From Marinifilum breve (GTDB lineage Bacteria; Bacteroidota; Bacteroidia; Bacteroidales; Marinifilaceae), in contig NZ_QFLI01000001.1 in assembly GCF_003202155.1 (NCBI RefSeq), positions 682,001 to 746,000 on the forward strand: 64,000 nt of DNA, in the 5' to 3' direction. The notes under the pieces were generated by a model, which saw nothing but the letters and a program-made list of their open reading frames with translations, was not told the DNA's origin and did not search any database. How positions within the stretch are numbered: the stretch's first letter is position 1; each line of letters starts with the position of its first letter. Positions 27,062 to 36,330 of this stretch are shown in pieces. The position numbers were made by a program, and so were the translations under genes.

Positions 27062-28588
27062 ATGACACGATTAAAACCAATCACCATTAGCTTGATGCTT
27101 GCCTTAACATTCTGCTTTAGCAATGTTTTTGCACAACCTAGCGAAAGAGATAATTATGAGGGAGCATCTCCAAAATACATTTTCTATTTTATTGGAGATG
27201 GTATGGGCTTATCGCAAGCCAACACGGCTGAAGCCTATTTAGGAGCCATTAACAATAGCAATGGAATCAAAAAATTAAAACTAAACACCTTACCTAAGCA
27301 AGGTTTTTATACCACTTATGCCACCGACAGATTTATTACTGGATCTGCAGCGGCTGGGACGGCTCTTTCTACGGGAGTAAAAACATCAATTAGCACAGTA
27401 GGTATGGATGCAAAAAGACAAAAACCTTTGCAGACAATTGCTGAAATGGCCAGAGATAAAGGGTACAAGGTAGGAATTGTAACTTCTGTTTCATTAGATC
27501 ATGCGACTCCTGCTTCGTTCTATGCACACCAACCTACTAGAAGCATGTATTACAATATTAGTTTAGATCTAAGTAAAAGTGGTTTCAACTACTTTGCAGG
27601 TGGAGGCATCAAGCATCCGGAAGGCGATGGTAAAGTTGATAGTAAAAACATCATGGCCAATTTTGGAATGGGAGAAGATGTTGATTTAAAAGATAAACTG
27701 CCAAATTCAATCGAGTTAGCAAAAAAGAGAGGATATGAATTTGTTAACTCAGTTAAAGAGTTCAACAAACTAAAAAAGGGCGATGATAAAGTAATTTGTA
27801 TTGCGCCAAAATTGGTTGGCGGAAAATCTCTTCCTTATTTCATTGATCAAAATGGAAAAACAGATATTTCTCTTGCAGAATTCACTGAAAAAGGAATCGA
27901 ATTACTAAACAACAAAAATGGATTCTTCATGATGGTTGAAGGTGGTAAAATCGACTGGGCTTGTCATGCCAACGATGCTGCAACCGTAATTCAGGAAGTA
28001 ATTCAGTTTGATAATGCTGTTTCTGTTGCTTTGGATTTTTACAAAAAACATCCAGATGAAACTTTAATATTGGTTGCTGGCGATCATGAAACTGGTGGTA
28101 TGGCATTAGGCTTTTCTGGTAGTCATTACCACTCAGACTTTGCGATACTACAACACCAGAACTTATCATACGAAAGTTTCTCAAACTTAATTTCTGACTA
28201 TAAAAAGAACAACATAAGAAATTACAAAGTAGAAGATGGTTTGGCATTGGTGAAAAAACACTTTGGTTTAGGAGATGCTGAAAAAGGATTGGAGTTAAGT
28301 GAATTCGAGATGCAGCAACTAAAAACTGCATTCGATAAAAGCATGAACTACAACAAGAAAATGAAGAAAGACGATCAGTTTTATTTGTTGTATGGTAGTT
28401 ACGATCCATTTACAACAACTGCATGTCATATTCTATCGCAAAAAGCTGGTATTGGCTGGACATCCTTTTCTCACACAGCTGCACCAATTCCAATTCGTTC
28501 TATTGGTGTAGGAGCCGATTTATTTACCGGATTTTTCGACAATACCGACGTTCCAAAGAGCTTAATGAAATTAATAGAGAACAAATAA
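27062..28588 (+). CDS. Secreted alkaline phosphatase (PhoA family)
   Basis: A 508-residue enzyme with a cleavable signal peptide (MTRLKPITISLMLALTFCFS, likely cut after VFA at about 24). It hydrolyses phosphomonoesters in the periplasm. The first metal motif is FIGDGMGLSQAN with Asp46; the nucleophile Ser95 lies in ITGSAAAGTALSTG. Later ligands appear in TSVSLDHATPASFYAHQ near 140, MVEGGKIDWACHANDA near 292 and LVAGDHETGG near 340. It is monocistronic, with a terminator right after the stop. Confidence 0.95.
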   Translation: MTRLKPITISLMLALTFCFSNVFAQPSERDNYEGASPKYIFYFIGDGMGLSQANTAEAYLGAINNSNGIKKLKLNTLPKQGFYTTYATDRFITGSAAAGTALSTGVKTSISTVGMDAKRQKPLQTIAEMARDKGYKVGIVTSVSLDHATPASFYAHQPTRSMYYNISLDLSKSGFNYFAGGGIKHPEGDGKVDSKNIMANFGMGEDVDLKDKLPNSIELAKKRGYEFVNSVKEFNKLKKGDDKVICIAPKLVGGKSLPYFIDQNGKTDISLAEFTEKGIELLNNKNGFFMMVEGGKIDWACHANDAATVIQEVIQFDNAVSVALDFYKKHPDETLILVAGDHETGGMALGFSGSHYHSDFAILQHQNLSYESFSNLISDYKKNNIRNYKVEDGLALVKKHFGLGDAEKGLELSEFEMQQLKTAFDKSMNYNKKMKKDDQFYLLYGSYDPFTTTACHILSQKAGIGWTSFSHTAAPIPIRSIGVGADLFTGFFDNTDVPKSLMKLIENK

Positions 28589-28593
28589 TTCAT

Positions 28594-28617
28594 AAGCCTC
28601 GCAATTGCGGGGCTTTT
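28594..28617 (+). terminator. Terminator after alkaline phosphatase
   Basis: AAGCCTCGC / GCGGGGCTT form a 9-bp stem (one G-U) with loop AATT, followed by TTTT, 5 bp after the stop. Confidence 0.85.
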
Positions 28618-28658
28618 ACTTTTCCTATTTTTGACTTTACGACTTTTTGACTATTTTC

Positions 28659-28666
28659 TACCTTTG
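28659..28666 (+). promoter_or_regulatory. -7 box immediately upstream of the yibE/F start (possible leaderless mRNA)
   Basis: TACCTTTG, an exact TAnnTTTG, ends 4 bp before the ATG at 28671. A start about 5-7 bases downstream would coincide with the ATG, giving a leaderless transcript. Confidence 0.45.
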
Positions 28667-28670
28667 CCAT

Positions 28671-29813
28671 ATGTTGAAATTTAAGCTACCTCAAAAATCC
28701 GATTTAATTCTAATTGTACTCTTAATTGTAATAAGCTCGATAATTGTTTGGCTTCCCAATGGATTTGAAACCCAAGCGGACAAAAATACCTCTCGTGTAA
28801 GAGCTTTGGTTTTAGAAACGGATAACAGTTTAATTGTTGAAACTGGTATTATAAAAACAGGTACACAAAGCTTAAAAATCAAAATCCTAAATGGTAAGTT
28901 TAAAGGAGAAGAGCTAACAGCTTTTAATCAGTTGGTGGGAAGAATGGAGTTCGACAAATTCTTTCTGCCCAAAGACAAAACACTCACAGTACTAAATTTA
29001 AACGAAGACAATTCACAAATTATTAGTGCTACAGTGGTGGATCACTATCGCATTCGATTGGAAGCTTTTCTTTTGGCGCTATTTGTAATTATTCTGGTAG
29101 CTTTTGCAGGATGGACAGGAATTAAAGCCATGCTATCCTTTATGTTTGCAGGGATTGCCATATGGAAACTATTACTCCCGGGATTATTAAAAGGCTATGC
29201 TCCTATCCCACTTTCTCTAGCTATCGTGGCCTTGCTAACATCGGTAATTATATTTCTAGTAGCAGGTACCAACAAAAAAGGTGTAAGTGCATTTTTGGGG
29301 GCAATGAGTGGTGTTGCGGTTACCTGTATTATGGCAATTCTGTTTGGAACGCTCTTTAATATTCATGGTGCCATTAAACCATTTTCAGAAACCTTGCTTT
29401 ACTCAGGGTACAATTACCTGAATCTTACTGAAATTTTCCTTGCGGGTATTTTCATCTCTTCTTCAGGAGCGGTTATGGACATTGCCATGGACATTTCTGC
29501 ATCGCAGGCCGAAGTTTACCAGGCAAACAAAGGAATCAGCAGAAAGGAATTGCGCCGATCGGGTTTCGAAGTTGGTAAAGCTGTTGTAGGAACCATGACA
29601 ACCACACTTCTTCTTGCCTATTCAGGTGGTTTTTCTGCCTTACTAATGGTATTTATTGCACAAGGCACTCCGATGATCAATATTTTAAACCTGAACTACG
29701 TGTCCGGAGAAATTCTTCACACCTTGGTTGGTAGTTTTGGATTGGTATTGGTAGCTCCCTTTACTGCAATTATTGGTTCTTGGGTTTTTACGAGAAGAAC
29801 AAAAAATCATTAA
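28671..29813 (+). CDS. YibE/F family membrane protein
   Basis: A 380-residue polytopic membrane protein. One N-terminal helix (LILIVLLIVISSIIVWLPNG) is followed by an extracytoplasmic beta-rich region of about 100 residues, then seven or so helices. The DUF3-type conserved stretch LAGIFISSSGAVMDIAMDIS near 257-276 with the following EVGKAVVGTMTTTLLLAY is diagnostic for YibE/F. Function is unknown in any organism I can cite; a transport role is supposed. Start at the ATG 28671, with a -7 box just upstream; an 8-codon TTG extension is rejected. Confidence 0.92.
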   Translation: MLKFKLPQKSDLILIVLLIVISSIIVWLPNGFETQADKNTSRVRALVLETDNSLIVETGIIKTGTQSLKIKILNGKFKGEELTAFNQLVGRMEFDKFFLPKDKTLTVLNLNEDNSQIISATVVDHYRIRLEAFLLALFVIILVAFAGWTGIKAMLSFMFAGIAIWKLLLPGLLKGYAPIPLSLAIVALLTSVIIFLVAGTNKKGVSAFLGAMSGVAVTCIMAILFGTLFNIHGAIKPFSETLLYSGYNYLNLTEIFLAGIFISSSGAVMDIAMDISASQAEVYQANKGISRKELRRSGFEVGKAVVGTMTTTLLLAYSGGFSALLMVFIAQGTPMINILNLNYVSGEILHTLVGSFGLVLVAPFTAIIGSWVFTRRTKNH

Positions 29814-29887
29814 AATATAAAAGAGACAAAAGGAAGGTCTTACTTCTTTTTATCTCTTGGGTTCTATTGTTTGTGAGTAGTTTCAAC

Positions 29888-30181
29888 TTAACGCTTCAAT
29901 TTTGCCTGGGCTGGAGTTACATTAAAATACCGTTCCTCTTCATCCTGTACATACTTAAATACTTTACAATTCAAACAGGTGATAAATTTTTCGGCAAAAG
30001 TTCCATTTATTTCTCCTCCACAAAAGGTACCATTAATGGCCCAACAAAATCTTCCTCCTGCATTTCCTTTATGAACACCATTAAATTCGTTGGGAAGTGC
30101 GGCTGGGCAAACACCCATCTCCTTCACATTCTCACCATTCACCTGCCGTCCACACTTCGTTATCTCCCAACAATTTTTCAT
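29888..30181 (-). CDS. Two-CW domain cysteine-rich protein
   Basis: A 97-residue protein starting MKNCWEITKCGRQVNGENV at the ATG 30179-30181; an in-frame ATG 20 codons upstream adds unconserved sequence. Two CW motifs (NCWEITKCGR and FCWAINGTFCGG), plus GVCPA and ITCLNCKVFKYVQDEE, give eight cysteines. This matches the two-CW domain family common in anaerobes and probably binds a metal or acts in redox sensing. The role has not been established to my knowledge. No signal peptide. Confidence 0.85.
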   Translation of the reverse strand: MKNCWEITKCGRQVNGENVKEMGVCPAALPNEFNGVHKGNAGGRFCWAINGTFCGGEINGTFAEKFITCLNCKVFKYVQDEEERYFNVTPAQAKLKR

Positions 30182-30341
30182 AGGCTCATTTAAGTAGTAG
30201 TCTGTAGAGATTATTACGCGAGCATTAAAACTTGGATACACTTTATAAGCTAACTGTTGACAAAACGAAGCTTTATTGGGATAAAACTATTTTTTACTGC
30301 TTCTGAGGATTTATCATTATAAATGATGGTGACAAAGAGAA

Positions 30342-31097
30342 TTATTTATTCTTCAAAATTTCATCAAGCAGGCAACGTACCTGAAAATCGCCAAAACCAT
30401 ATATTTCTTCTCTCTTGCAGAACTCTTGAAAAACAGGAGCAAATTCAGTTGTTTCCAATTCAATTATAATTTTACGTAAACTTTCCTTGGGTCTACCTTC
30501 ATCGTTTTCCTTTGACAAACGATCAATTTGTGCATTTACAGCTGGAAGTAAAAATGGGAAATCTTCTTTTAGTTGTTCAGCAATCTCATGCATACCTGTC
30601 CATTTCTCATTCTGATACATTCTCCACAATTTGGACATTTGTTTCAAGGATTTGGAATTGATTGACATTTTGTTGAAATGAGCACTTGATAGCTCCTCCT
30701 GGTTCATTCTGCCAAAGTTGTATTCGTTTCCCTTATTAGGACGAACCAGATAAATGTTCTGCTTTTTACCATTTTCGAAGAGTAGGTTTAAACAGAACCA
30801 AAAATTCACTTGACAAAACAGATCATCTTCGAACCATAAATTTACCTCATCCTCCTTTTGTATCTCCAGCACTTTTTTCAGCTCTGCTGAAGTTCCCTGA
30901 TGATATTCCTCTTCACTAAAAACAGGGTACTTGCTACAGATAAACTTTGCCCGAACCTGTAATAACTCATCCAGGCTCTCTCCGCTCACATCGCCATCAA
31001 CCAAACATTCGCGAGCCACAATCAATTCTCCCCTGATGTTTTTTGGAAACATCTCTCTTAAGCAATCTCCGTTTAGGATATGATAGATTCTATTCAT
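30342..31097 (-). CDS. DUF1835 domain protein
   Basis: A 251-residue cytoplasmic protein. The N-terminus YHILNGDCLREMFPKNIRGE and IVARECLVDGDVSGES are the DUF1835 signature, followed by FWFCLNLLF and a helical C-terminal part with a DUF3658-like arrangement. The family is widely distributed and of unknown function; the NGD motif hints at a nucleotide or phosphate interaction. It lies 12 bp downstream of the Crp/Fnr-type regulator on the same strand, so the two are probably co-transcribed. Confidence 0.85.
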   Translation of the reverse strand: MNRIYHILNGDCLREMFPKNIRGELIVARECLVDGDVSGESLDELLQVRAKFICSKYPVFSEEEYHQGTSAELKKVLEIQKEDEVNLWFEDDLFCQVNFWFCLNLLFENGKKQNIYLVRPNKGNEYNFGRMNQEELSSAHFNKMSINSKSLKQMSKLWRMYQNEKWTGMHEIAEQLKEDFPFLLPAVNAQIDRLSKENDEGRPKESLRKIIIELETTEFAPVFQEFCKREEIYGFGDFQVRCLLDEILKNK

Positions 31098-31109
31098 GCT
31101 TTTTGAATT

Positions 31110-31685
31110 TTAAAGCTCATTCAATTCTTTTCTCAGTCTGCTTATGGTTACTGGTGAAACACCCAAATAAGAAGCAATATCCTTTAAAGGAACCCTTTCC
31201 TTTACATTCTGGTTGCTTTTAATGAGTTTCATGTATTTTTCCTTGGAAGTAAGGGATTTAAATTCGTCCAGTTCGAGGACCGTATTGATAAAAACGCTTT
31301 CCATAAAGCATCGCCCCCAATTGGCCCAATCACAATGATCTTTGAACAATGCTTTTACATGATTTATTTTCACCCTGTAGAACAAACTGTCTTCCAATAA
31401 TTCTGTAGTCTCATGAATGTAATCCATATCAATGTATGAATTCAAAGAAAAACAGATATTTCCTTCAAATCCGAACCAAACTACTTTCTTGTTTCCTTTC
31501 TCATCGATATAATGATTCTTGACAGCTCCTTTTTCTATGAAGTACAGATAAGGCGAACGAATGTTTTCATGAATTAACACCTCCCCTTTCTTCATGCGGA
31601 CTTCTTCAAATTCCTGGATGACTAAGTCTTTGCTCTGAGCTGACAGTTTGTAATACCTATCGATAGCAGAAATAGCATTTCTCAT
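31110..31685 (-). CDS. Crp/Fnr family transcriptional regulator
   Basis: A 191-residue regulator with an N-terminal cyclic-nucleotide-binding fold (MKKGEVLIHENIRSPYLYFI, YIDEKGNKKVVWFGFEGNI) and a short C-terminal helix-turn-helix (VPLKDIASYLGVSPVTISRL). It lacks an RxS phosphate-binding pattern for cAMP and has no Fnr-type cysteine cluster, as in many Bacteroidota members. Start MRNAISAIDRYY at 31685 is preferred; the upstream extension to 31757 overlaps the divergent HAD gene. The divergent layout suggests it may control that gene. Confidence 0.88.
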   Translation of the reverse strand: MRNAISAIDRYYKLSAQSKDLVIQEFEEVRMKKGEVLIHENIRSPYLYFIEKGAVKNHYIDEKGNKKVVWFGFEGNICFSLNSYIDMDYIHETTELLEDSLFYRVKINHVKALFKDHCDWANWGRCFMESVFINTVLELDEFKSLTSKEKYMKLIKSNQNVKERVPLKDIASYLGVSPVTISRLRKELNEL

Positions 31686-31743
31686 AAAAACATTTTTTGA
31701 TTCTGACTTAACAAATGTAAAGCAATTTACTTTTTGACCGAAA

Positions 31744-31751
31744 TATATTTG
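31744..31751 (+). promoter_or_regulatory. -7 box just before the HAD gene start (possible leaderless mRNA)
   Basis: TATATTTG matches TAnnTTTG and ends 4 bp before the ATG at 31756, the same arrangement as at 28659. Confidence 0.4.
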
Positions 31752-31755
31752 CAGC

Positions 31756-32409
31756 ATGATATCAAAATCAGAAACTCAAAAGAAAAATACCATTGCAATT
31801 TTCGACATTGATGGCACTTTAAGGAGAACAACAGATCCCTGGATGTTACTTCACAATCATTTAGGTACAGAAATAGAAGGCAATAAATACTATAAGGCTT
31901 GGATGAATCATGAAATATCATATCCAGAGCTTGCTATGCTTTGGAAAGGAATCCATAAAAATGAAATGGCGAAGGTGATGAATCAAAATCCAATTCGAAG
32001 AGGTTCTAAGAGTTTAATCCATTGGTTTAGAAATCAAAATATTCCATGCATTGGAATTAGTAGTGGAGTTTCACTCCTTAATGAAATAACTGCTAAAGAA
32101 CTTGGTTTGAATGAAGTAATCTCGAACGAACTTCTTTTTGAAAACGGGATATGCACAGGTCAGGTAAAAATTAATGTTGAAGAGAATACAAAGAATAAAG
32201 TCTTAGAAAATGTTTTAAAGAAATACAAAATTGACTCAGGCAATGTAATATCATTTGGAGATGGACCAGCAGATGTTGCCATGTTTAAACTGTCTACACT
32301 TTCATTTGCAGTATTTCCAAAATCAGAAACAGTAAGCAGTAGTGCTGATTATATTATCGACGCAGAACCCATAGACAGGGCTATTGAGTATTTGCCTGAA
32401 CTCAATTAA
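31756..32409 (+). CDS. HAD-IB (SerB-like) phosphatase
   Basis: A 217-residue HAD hydrolase of the phosphoserine-phosphatase-like IB group. Motif I is IAIFDIDGTLRRTT (about 15-28), motif II is CIGISSGVS near 98-106, and motif III/IV is VISFGDGPADVAMFKLS near 170-186. The four-helix cap between 30 and 85 fits the IB class. It is not clearly SerB itself; the substrate is open. It is divergent from the Crp/Fnr-type gene across about 70 bp, with the predicted -7 box adjacent to its start codon. Confidence 0.9.
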   Translation: MISKSETQKKNTIAIFDIDGTLRRTTDPWMLLHNHLGTEIEGNKYYKAWMNHEISYPELAMLWKGIHKNEMAKVMNQNPIRRGSKSLIHWFRNQNIPCIGISSGVSLLNEITAKELGLNEVISNELLFENGICTGQVKINVEENTKNKVLENVLKKYKIDSGNVISFGDGPADVAMFKLSTLSFAVFPKSETVSSSADYIIDAEPIDRAIEYLPELN

Positions 32410-32504
32410 AAACATTACAAACTATTCATTAAGGGGTACAGCTTCCATATAGTTTGGAAGTTATTATTCTTTATCTCCTTATAAAAATCAATTATACACG
32501 TACC

Positions 32505-33842
32505 ATGAAATTTTGGGAACAACATTCCACCGAATATAAAAAAACACTATCGCTAAGTATACCGGTTATTATTGCGCAGGCAGGACAAATTACGGTTGGT
32601 TTAATCGATAATGTCATGATTGGTCAATTGGGAACTACTCCATTTGCTGCTGCATCATTCACCAACACCCTATTTAGCCTTGTCTTGATATTTGGCATGG
32701 GTTACTCATTTGCATTAACCCCCTTAATCGGAAAAAACTATGGAGAGAAGGACTATGACTCCATAGGATCATGGATTAAGAATGGACTAATGGCCAACAC
32801 TTTAATGGGCGTAGTCTTGGCTGCCGTATTGCTGATTTTGTATTTTCTGATCCCATACATGGGACAACCAGAATCCATATTGCAAGCATCCCAGGATTAT
32901 CTGGCGATTCTAATGATATCAGTAATACCCATGATGATATTTTATGGCTTTAAACAGTTTGCCGAAGGAGTTGGCGATACCAAAACAGCCATGAAGATTA
33001 TGCTTTGGGCCAACTTGATCAATATCGTAGGAAACTACATGTTCATGTATGGCAAAATGGGCTTACCAGAGCTTGGCCTTATTGGTGCCGGAATCGGAAC
33101 CTTAATGGCCAGAATATTTATGGCCATTGCATTCATCATACTCTTTCATAGAAATGAGAAGTTCAAGTTCTTTGTAAAACTTCACCAACAAAGCTTGGTT
33201 TGTTGGGACAAATGCTTGCAGGTTGTAAAGCTTGGTATTCCGTTGGGTGGCCAATTGGTAATGGAGGCCAGTGCTTTCGGATTATGTGCCATCATGATGG
33301 GATGGGTAAGCGAAATAGGTTTGGCTGCTCACCAGGTTGCCATTACCCTTTCAACCCTTGGATTCATGATTTACCAGGGATTGGGAGCAGGAACCACCAT
33401 ACGCGTGAGTCATTACAAGGGCGAGAACAATAGCCATGGAATTAAAAGAGCAACCAAAACCGCCATGAATCTCATGTACCTGTATTGTGCACTTTTAATG
33501 CTTGTATTTATAGGGGCTCGCAACATTTTGCCACTGATGTTTACCAACAATCATACAGTAATCAATCTGGCAGCACAAATGCTAATTGTTTGCAGTATTT
33601 TTCAGTTGGTTGATGGCATTCAGATTGTACTGGCAGGAACACTACGAGGATTTGCCGACGCTCGCATTCCGGTAATCATCACCTTCATCTCTTACTTTGT
33701 GATTTCCTTGCCCTTTAGCTACCTATCGGCATTTGTTTGGGGCTTTGGAGCAGTAGGAATTTGGTTTGGATTTCCTGTGGGCTTATCCATTTGCTGCACC
33801 CTGTTCCAATTGCGATACAAATATTTGTTGAAGAGATTTTAG
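32505..33842 (+). CDS. MATE family efflux transporter
   Basis: A 445-residue multidrug and toxin extrusion antiporter with 12 predicted helices in two homologous halves: SIPVIIAQAGQITVGLIDNV opens the first and LGIPLGGQLVMEASAFGLCA the second. Such pumps use Na+ or H+ gradients to export cationic compounds. Start MKFWEQHSTEYKKTLSLS at the ATG 32505 is preferred; the 17-codon upstream extension looks unlike a MATE N-terminus. It converges on the small membrane protein at 33845 with a 2-bp gap. Confidence 0.94.
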   Translation: MKFWEQHSTEYKKTLSLSIPVIIAQAGQITVGLIDNVMIGQLGTTPFAAASFTNTLFSLVLIFGMGYSFALTPLIGKNYGEKDYDSIGSWIKNGLMANTLMGVVLAAVLLILYFLIPYMGQPESILQASQDYLAILMISVIPMMIFYGFKQFAEGVGDTKTAMKIMLWANLINIVGNYMFMYGKMGLPELGLIGAGIGTLMARIFMAIAFIILFHRNEKFKFFVKLHQQSLVCWDKCLQVVKLGIPLGGQLVMEASAFGLCAIMMGWVSEIGLAAHQVAITLSTLGFMIYQGLGAGTTIRVSHYKGENNSHGIKRATKTAMNLMYLYCALLMLVFIGARNILPLMFTNNHTVINLAAQMLIVCSIFQLVDGIQIVLAGTLRGFADARIPVIITFISYFVISLPFSYLSAFVWGFGAVGIWFGFPVGLSICCTLFQLRYKYLLKRF

Positions 33843-33844
33843 CT

Positions 33845-34225
33845 CTAATCTTTGTATTCTATCTTGATTTTTAAAATGCCACTTTCCTGGTTTAAAGTGG
33901 CAACCCATTTGGTTTTATCTGTCTCCCATTCATTCAGGTAAACCGAATCTTTACATACAAAGTTATTTTTTAAGGAGTAAGCCTTTAAATCCACTTTAGA
34001 AGTGTCGATACTAAAGCTTGCTTCTTTTATTTTGCCATTGCTCTTGCAGTCTGAATCTACGATGGCAGGAATATTAATCCCAGTGCGCAACTCAATGTTA
34101 TCGATATTGAAGAACTCACAGTCGGTCCTGCTAAAAATATGGTATCCAAGTGCATTCACACCTGCAATAAAAAGAATTACAATGAGTACGATAATTCCCA
34201 GGCTGATTAAAATTTTCTTTCCCAT
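33845..34225 (-). CDS. Hypothetical membrane-anchored protein
   Basis: A 126-residue protein with one N-terminal helix (KKILISLGIIVLIVILFIAG, residues 3-22) and a small extracytoplasmic domain of about 100 residues containing three cysteines. No recognised family. The domain is mostly beta-strand-like, with NNFVCKDSVYLNEWETDKTK and a hydrophilic end. It is followed by the convergent MATE gene, and lies 48 bp downstream of another hypothetical lipoprotein gene on the same strand, so the two may be one transcript. Confidence 0.65.
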   Translation of the reverse strand: MGKKILISLGIIVLIVILFIAGVNALGYHIFSRTDCEFFNIDNIELRTGINIPAIVDSDCKSNGKIKEASFSIDTSKVDLKAYSLKNNFVCKDSVYLNEWETDKTKWVATLNQESGILKIKIEYKD

Positions 34226-34273
34226 AGTTTAATTTTTAAGGTCCATATAAATAGAATTCCTGTGTGATCAATT

Positions 34274-34945
34274 CTACTCTATCACTATTTGAAAAATATC
34301 TGGCTCACTTGCATCAAACAGACCGGTTTCATAAAAATAATTTGCCATCTGCAGGGCATCCCCACGAGAATCTTTATCTGTATAGATAGAAAACCAATTA
34401 TCCATAAAATCATTCTGTTCTTTGATCCAGGTATTTGTTTCGGAAAGCGTATGATTTAAATCAGACAAATCGCTTGGATCTTTAACTCTTATGTGGAAAA
34501 AATTACTGTAAGCATACACACATTCTTCTCCAGCTTTTTCAAATATGGGATTGTCACAATCCGCTGATTCGATGGTGTAATTTGCAGAAGATACGATTGA
34601 ATTTTCCTTTGCATCTTCAAGTATCCATGCAATTTCCTCACACATACATGTTTTGTAAAGCTTTACAACAATATACCGATAAAGTGAATCTTCATACACT
34701 TTGTATTTAAAGCTTTGGTCAAAGTAAGTTTTCGAAGCAATAAATTCCTCAATCAATTCAATTGTATTTACTGATTTTACACCAAGCAATATGTAATCAC
34801 CAGACATTGCTCCGATTGAATAAGGTTCATCATTGTAATACCAATAATCTACAAAAGTACAAGGGAGTACATTCGAGCTTTCTTTCTCATCGCAACTTGG
34901 TGTAAAGAAGAATGCAAATAAGATAAGGAACAATAGTTTTTTCAT
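34274..34945 (-). CDS. Hypothetical lipoprotein
   Basis: A 223-residue protein with a lipoprotein signal, MKKLLFLILFAFFFTPSC (Cys18). The mature part has LPCTFVDYWYYNDEPYS and a paired CMC near 114-116, no known domain, and a likely all-in-one globular fold with several aromatic residues. Function unknown. Located upstream of the small membrane-anchored protein on the same strand. The neighbouring accessory genes do not hint at its role. Confidence 0.68.
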   Translation of the reverse strand: MKKLLFLILFAFFFTPSCDEKESSNVLPCTFVDYWYYNDEPYSIGAMSGDYILLGVKSVNTIELIEEFIASKTYFDQSFKYKVYEDSLYRYIVVKLYKTCMCEEIAWILEDAKENSIVSSANYTIESADCDNPIFEKAGEECVYAYSNFFHIRVKDPSDLSDLNHTLSETNTWIKEQNDFMDNWFSIYTDKDSRGDALQMANYFYETGLFDASEPDIFQIVIE

Positions 34946-34987
34946 GATAGGTATTATATAATAGTGTGTGTGTTTAAGTTTTGATAG

Positions 34988-35125
34988 CTAACTACAGCGC
35001 CTGCAGTAAGCTCTTTTTCCATTGTATGTTAATATGCTAGTGATAAACTTGCGACCACAAGAAGAACACTTCCTCCTTCGCAAGAGAAGAATCAGAGCCA
35101 ATGCTATGAATAAAAATAAAGGCAT
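34988..35125 (-). CDS. 45-residue membrane/zinc-ribbon mini-protein, coupled to antiporter
   Basis: A short ORF of 45 codons. Its ATG shares a base with the antiporter stop codon (TAATG), a translational-coupling arrangement. The product has a hydrophobic N-terminus, MPLFLFIALALILLL, a basic RRRK junction, then CSSC and CRRC pairs at 20/23 and 41/44 that would form a zinc ribbon. The topology would place the cysteines in the cytoplasm by the positive-inside rule. No family recognised; the coupling and motif order argue for a real gene. Confidence 0.6.
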   Translation of the reverse strand: MPLFLFIALALILLLRRRKCSSCGRKFITSILTYNGKRAYCRRCS

Positions 35126-36330
35126 TACATCTCCATTTTAAATTGCTTATTCTGGTTTCGCTTAATCACTCCGGCACAATATTTCAGGCCAAATGTTGCA
35201 AAGAAGTTCAAGATGAAGGTGGAGAACACAATAATCGAAAACAGATTGTTATCAAGAATCTGCAATTTTTGCCCAATTGCGGCAAGTATAAAAGCCATCT
35301 CAGCCCTACCTGTCATTCCAATACCGATCGTTATGGACTCTACGGTTGAAAACTGAGCCAATTTTGCCATAGAACCGGCACTCAGTATCTGTATGATGAT
35401 CACCCCAATCACCAGGCACATCATTAGTATGATCCCCTGAACGGTTAAAGCTTCGAAGGTGATGTGAAATCCCAAGGATATAAAAAAGATAGGTCCCAAA
35501 AATGAATAGGCAATGGCATACAATCGATCATCAACCTTCTTGACCAGTTCTTTGTTTGCCACTTCTTCGCGAAAAAACAATCCAGCCAAATAGGCACCCA
35601 ATATCATGTGCAAACCAATCAATTCAGCAAGAAGACCAAAGCCCAAACCCAATATCAGCAAGAAGGTAAATCCTTTTCCACTTCGATGCTGAAAAGTATC
35701 CTTAAACAGGGGATACAAATAGTAACCGGCTACAATGGTTACCACAAAAAACAAGGTAGATTTCACGGTAATGAGCAACAAAGAAAAGGCACTAACGCTT
35801 TCGCTTTTGGCAACTGACAGTATCAGACTAAAACAGATCAAAGACAACAAATCATCGATAATACAGGAGGCAACAATCACCCTGGCCAGTCGTGTGTTGG
35901 TAAGATTAAGATCCTGAAGAATTTTTAAGGTTACCACTACAGCAGTTGCCGTTAAACTGATCCCAACAAACAGGGATGTTTTTAGCGAGTATCCAAAAAG
36001 CAGGGCAATGCTCATTGAGGTTAGAAAAGGAAAGAGTGCACCAATAAATGCAATGCCAAAGGATTTTTTAAGAGCCGTTACAAATTCGCGTGGATTGGTT
36101 TCCACACCAGCATGCAGCAGAATAAAAAAGATGCCAAGTTGCGAGAGCACTTCTATAATTTCGTTGGGTTCAATTAAGCCCAACACTGCGGGTCCGATTA
36201 AAATTCCCGCTACCAATTCTCCCATAATGGTTGGGATACCTACTTTTCGTAACAAAACAGAGAATGCCCAAATCACCACCATTAAAATTAATAGCTCCTG
36301 AAAAAAAGGCAACATGACTAGTAAATTCAT
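35125..36330 (-). CDS. CPA2-type cation:proton antiporter (Kef/NapA-like)
   Basis: A 401-residue membrane antiporter with about 12 helices. The family landmarks are GIPTIMGELVAGILIGPAVLG near 35-55, LLHAGVETNPREF, the ion-binding region IVASCIIDDLLSLICFSLIL with an acidic pair, and GMTGRAEMAFILAAIG near 341-356. There is no TrkA-N regulatory domain, which distinguishes it from KefB/C. Start MNLLVMLPFFQEL at 36330 is preferred over one nine codons upstream. Its stop overlaps the start of the zinc-ribbon mini-protein. Confidence 0.92.
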   Translation of the reverse strand: MNLLVMLPFFQELLILMVVIWAFSVLLRKVGIPTIMGELVAGILIGPAVLGLIEPNEIIEVLSQLGIFFILLHAGVETNPREFVTALKKSFGIAFIGALFPFLTSMSIALLFGYSLKTSLFVGISLTATAVVVTLKILQDLNLTNTRLARVIVASCIIDDLLSLICFSLILSVAKSESVSAFSLLLITVKSTLFFVVTIVAGYYLYPLFKDTFQHRSGKGFTFLLILGLGFGLLAELIGLHMILGAYLAGLFFREEVANKELVKKVDDRLYAIAYSFLGPIFFISLGFHITFEALTVQGIILMMCLVIGVIIIQILSAGSMAKLAQFSTVESITIGIGMTGRAEMAFILAAIGQKLQILDNNLFSIIVFSTFILNFFATFGLKYCAGVIKRNQNKQFKMEM

